From: Auxenochlorella pyrenoidosa | Lineage: Eukaryota; Chlorophyta; Trebouxiophyceae; Chlorellales; Chlorellaceae | NCBI GenBank assembly: GCA_001430745.1 | Contig: KQ482040.1 | Coordinates: 1,084,209-1,095,993 of the forward strand | DNA length: 11,785 nucleotides | Direction: 5' to 3' | Shown: piece after piece, positions 9,236 through 11,785 of the stretch | Numbering within the stretch: position 1 is the stretch's first letter | Layout of the letters: every line of letters begins with the position of its first letter | Position numbers and translations under genes: made by a program | The notes under the pieces: model-generated | Seen by the model: the letters and a program-made list of their open reading frames with translations, nothing else | The model's database searches: none | What the model was told of the DNA's origin: nothing

Positions 9236-9776
9236 CCTGAAAACCTGATGCTGCTGTCAGCTCTGCTGGAACGGTGGGGGGGCGGTGGGGCTGTGTGCGG
9301 CGTGCGGGAGGCGGGCGGTGAGGGGTAGCCTGCAGCAAGGCGTCGGAGTGCCGGGCGGGCTACCTTGCCTATGCCACGCTCTTTTGTCACCTAAGGGGGG
9401 AAGGGAGAAGCAGGGGAGCCCTGTTGACGAGCGCGGAGAGTGGCGGGACGAAGGGCGGCGCTAGGAGGGGGAGCAGGACAGATGGTGCATTTTCTCGTCT
9501 CACTCTTGGTGTAGATGAGGGGCCGGCAGGCGGAGAGGCGGGCGCAATTTTATGCTTTGAAATGCAGAGGCGCTCATGCCGCCCTCTCACCTGCGATTTG
9601 CGCAGACAGTATATAGTGCCTTGACAAGACAAGCGATGGCTGCGGAGCCTTAGGGGATATTCGAGACCAGCCCCTGCTAGGGAGCCTGGAGCCCTTGCAG
9701 CGTGCCGAAAGTATTCGATCGGCATAAACGGCAGCCGCATGCCCGCAAGAGGGTGAGAGCAAAGGGGGTGGGGCAT
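9236..9776 (-). other. Possible spliced leader exons or N-terminal extension of the coiled-coil gene
   Basis: Upstream of the modelled start, splice-like signals define an exon ending CGCAG before GTGAGA at 9591, a 27-base mini-exon at 9390-9364 (acceptor CCCCCCTTAG, donor GTAGCC), and an acceptor TTTTCAG before base 9236. All three pieces are phase 0 and stop-free. A reading from ATG at 9776 (or 9740) would add 62+9+9 residues before MFGWKRQ. The added residues have no recognised motif, so this may instead be a spliced 5' UTR. Confidence 0.35.
9610..9615. promoter_or_regulatory. TATATA element, candidate TATA box
   Basis: An AT-only hexamer in GC-rich surroundings. It sits about 400 bases from the coiled-coil ATG at 9209 and about 640 bases from the proteasome ATG. 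It lies inside the possible upstream leader exon (9776-9591), so the two interpretations compete: if it is a TATA box, that exon is not fully transcribed. Confidence 0.3.
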
Positions 9777-10255
9777 GCGGTGCCAGCAGGCTTGCTGCGC
9801 AGCAGGGCCTCTGCTGTCAGGAGGACTGATGCCTAGTGATCGTAGCCATCGATCGGTGGTTTGTTCTGAAACTGTGCTTCTGAAACGCTCCCCTGACGGT
9901 GGCGCTCGCCCGCCGCACTGATCACGCTTCAGAGTCCTCCCAGAAGCGGCGTAACGCCCATCCAGGCGAGCGGGGATGCAAGCTACACGCTATAGAGTGC
10001 GGACGGGCGCCCCATGTTGTCCCACGGCGTAGGCAACCCAGCGGCACGCCGCCTGCTGCCGTTGGCAGCCTGCTATACTTATTGTTTGCACCTCTCTTCC
10101 GTACCGTGCCTCAGTTCCTCCACGCCTGCCCGCCCCTGCCTTGCAGGCACTGTAGCTCGGCTCTTCTTCCTCCTGGGAGGGAGCAACTGTGAGGACCCAG
10201 CACTTGCAGCGCCGCAGCGGGCTCGGCGACTGCCCACCCAACCGAAGCATCCACG

Positions 10256-11424
10256 ATGGAGCCTGGGGGCATGGCGCAGCACGACTTTTTGTCGCAGCCT
10301 GTGTCCATGGGCACAACCATCATGGCGGCCAGCTTTGACGGCGGCGTGGTGATGGGTGCAGACTCGCGCACCTCCACAGGCACCTGTGAGTGCCTGCGCA
10401 TTGCTGAGTCCTCAGCCCGCGCCCAGCATGCGTGATGTAGCCAGCCTCATCGCTGCCGCCAGCGCAGACCGGCACAGGTGCCGTTATGCGGAGCGACCCA
10501 AGACGGCGTGCCTGTGTGAAGCCACCAAGTCCCTTCCCACACCACCCTGCAGACATCGCCAACCGCGCGACTGACAAGATCACGCCCCTCACAGACAGCA
10601 TCTACATCTGCCGCTCCGGCTCAGCGGCCGACACGCAGAACCTGTCGCGATACGTGCAGGTGGGCGCGGGGCTTGGCTTGCAATGCAACAGGGAGCAGCG
10701 CTCGACTGGGAGGTGTTGCCATCAGCAGCACACTTCCCGGGTGTGGCGCTGGGTGGCAGCCAGCAGGGGTGCCGCCACCTAAGCACTCGGACCACCGCCT
10801 GTCTGCGCCCCTGCTTTCCGCCTGCCTACCAGGCCCCTGCCGCCCAGCCCGCTTCCTGACTGATGCTTCGCCCCCTGGAACTTGCACACGACCCCTCTTC
10901 CTCCGCAGTGGTTCCTGGAGCAGCACGGAATGGAGCTGGGGGACGAGCCGGAGGTGAAGACAGCGGCCAAGCTGGCGCAGATGATGGCTTACCAGAACAA
11001 GAACATGCTGCAGGCACGGCCGCCGCTTGACCGCCCGCTGTGGTCGCTGCTGATTTGCGTTGATGACGACGCTTTTGCGGGGACAGTCCTGTAGGCATGC
11101 ACTCCCTTACCTGCGCCTGTGCAGCGCCGGCTGCAGGGCACCCCCGCCCCTGCTCCCCTGCCCAAGCCAGCATGCAGGCCTGGCCCGGCGGTGAGGCGCA
11201 CGCAGGGCGGCTTGCCCCCCACGGCGCTCTGCCGCTGCACCCGGTCATCCCAGCCTGCGCCCCTCGCTCCCTTGCAGGCGGGCCTGATTGTGGCGGGGTG
11301 GGACAAGCACGAGGGCGGCTCTGTATACGCCATCCCGCTGGGCGGCACCCTGGTCAAGACGCCCTTCACCATTGGCGGCTCTGGCTCCGCGTACATCTAT
11401 GGCCTGTGCGACAAGCTGTGGCGG
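10256..11424 (+). CDS. PBA1: 20S proteasome beta-1 subunit (beta type-6, caspase-like), N-terminal part (runs off right edge)
   Basis: Four exons: 10256-10385, 10553-10659, 10909-11013 and 11278-11424, followed by donor GTGAGC at 11425 and no further exon before the end. They give 163 residues, roughly 70% of the usual ~235. A 19-residue propeptide ends in Gly before Thr20, the N-terminal nucleophile (Thr1 of the mature subunit), as in VSMG|TTIMA. In mature numbering, Asp17 (GADSRTSTG) and Lys33 (ATDKI) complete the active site, and Arg45 (YICRSG) is the S1-pocket base giving beta-1 its preference for cleaving after acidic residues. [13 protein letters not shown] and the GGSGS loop also match. 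The protein is the caspase-like catalytic subunit of the 20S core, in cytosol and nucleus. The third intron lacks a GT donor where conservation requires one and appears to be GC-AG. The gene is divergent to the coiled-coil gene. Confidence 0.95.
11014..11277 (+). other. Putative GC-AG intron in the proteasome beta-1 gene
   Basis: The exon ends NMLQ with CTGCAG and the next bases are GCACGG; the following exon starts after CCCTTGCAG with [14 protein letters not shown]. Beta-1 proteins have Gln directly followed by (T/A)GLIV, so the join at CAG is set by conservation. GT alternatives downstream in phase (TGC|GTTGAT, ACA|GTCCTG) are weak donors and would insert 15 or more non-conserved residues; reading through reaches TAG at 11092-11094. 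Confidence 0.65.
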
Positions 11425-11785
11425 GTGAGCACGCGGCGCACCGGTGTCGGGTGCCTCTGCACAGCCCTGGCAACCGTGGCCTGTGTGACCGGGCAGGCTC
11501 GATCGGCCTTGCTGCGTGCTGTTAGCTGCAGTCGGCGCGTGCCGGCAGGTGGGCCGCCCACCACGATGCAGGGCAGCAACTTCGCGCTCTCGCTTCCCAG
11601 CTGTGGCCCGCCCGCCCATCCCTGCTGCGCTTCCCGCCCGGCCCCCCCACACCACCACCACCACCATGCACACAAATGCAACACGACGGGGAGGCCCCCC
11701 CTGCTCTTCGCACCGTCGCCGGGCGGCACACCCACCCACCCACCCCCACCCCACCCCCCACCCACCCCACCCCACCCCCACCCCC
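11425..11785 (+). other. Partial intron of the beta-1 gene, ending in C/A-rich low complexity
   Basis: It starts with a standard GTGAGC donor after TGGCGG. No segment resembles the missing beta-1 C-terminus (the region with the ARDG motif and following strand). The last ~60 bases are only C and A runs (CCCACC and CCCCA variants), with a CAC/ACC tract at about 11648-11667. The opposite strand is correspondingly runs of three to six G separated by T. Confidence 0.8.
11727..11785 (-). repeat. C/A-rich tract, G-run array on the minus strand
   Basis: Nearly pure CCCACC/CCCCA sequence up to the window end. The minus strand carries many GGG-GGGGGG runs separated by single T, enough for G-quadruplexes with one-base loops. 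It is intronic, so on the transcribed RNA it is C-rich, while the template strand is G-rich. Confidence 0.85.

Larger units (their letters stand above)
9210..10255. promoter_or_regulatory. Divergent intergenic region between coiled-coil gene and proteasome beta-1 gene
   Basis: The two flanking genes are read away from each other, so their promoters share this ~1.05 kb (about 480 bases if the leftward gene begins at 9776). I see no independent gene. TATA-like words occur at 9610-9615 (TATATA, symmetric) and at 10073-10078 (CTATAC). No motif can be firmly assigned as a proteasome regulatory element. Confidence 0.5.

Noticed and set aside
9237..9338. ATG at 9338 as the start of the coiled-coil protein
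   Set aside because: The added stretch is Pro/Arg-rich and contains a TTTTCAG acceptor directly before base 9236, so it looks like intron or leader sequence.
11014..11094. Proteasome exon 3 reading through to the TAG at 11092-11094
   Set aside because: It would truncate the subunit just before the highly conserved [13 protein letters not shown] segment, which is present intact in the next exon.

Overview
The window looks like nuclear DNA from a GC-rich green alga. A chlorophyte, probably a trebouxiophyte of the Chlorella/Auxenochlorella/Coccomyxa type, fits best, but the genus cannot be fixed from sequence alone. The reasons are a base composition I judge by eye at roughly two-thirds GC, genes split into many short exons by introns of about 80-400 bases, donors nearly all of the form GTG(A/G)G, acceptors mostly GCAG, and protein families typical of a plant-like eukaryote. 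There is no operon, Shine-Dalgarno site, CRISPR array, tRNA or rRNA. The long uninterrupted frames, up to about 320 codons, are mostly GC-driven shadows. The real genes only appear after splicing by hand, using reading phase and family motifs.

Layout: (1) 25-1380, minus strand: five N-terminal exons of a CGI-58/ABHD4-5-like alpha/beta hydrolase, running off the left edge. (2) 1381-2580: about 1.2 kb with no convincing gene, probably the hydrolase promoter plus the 3' end of the next gene. (3) 2581-6241, minus: a complete 12-exon GT31 (beta-1,3-galactosyltransferase-type) type II Golgi membrane glycosyltransferase, 559 residues as modelled. (4) 6242-7280: non-coding, the transferase promoter/5' UTR and the 3' UTR of the next gene. 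(5) 7281-9209, minus: a 4-exon, 372-residue protein with a disordered N-terminal half and a coiled-coil C-terminal half, function unknown, with a possible 80-residue N-terminal extension upstream. (6) 9210-10255: a shared region between divergent genes. (7) 10256-11424, plus: the first four exons of the 20S proteasome beta-1 (caspase-like) subunit, running into a C/A-rich intron at the right edge.

The genes have unrelated housekeeping roles (lipid metabolism, Golgi glycosylation, an unknown coiled-coil function, protein degradation), and nothing suggests a joint pathway. I found no clearly new biological system. The most notable points are two introns, in different genes, that appear to use GC rather than GT donors; ambiguous gene ends where splice signals coincide with in-frame stops or spliced leaders; and repeat tracts inside introns.
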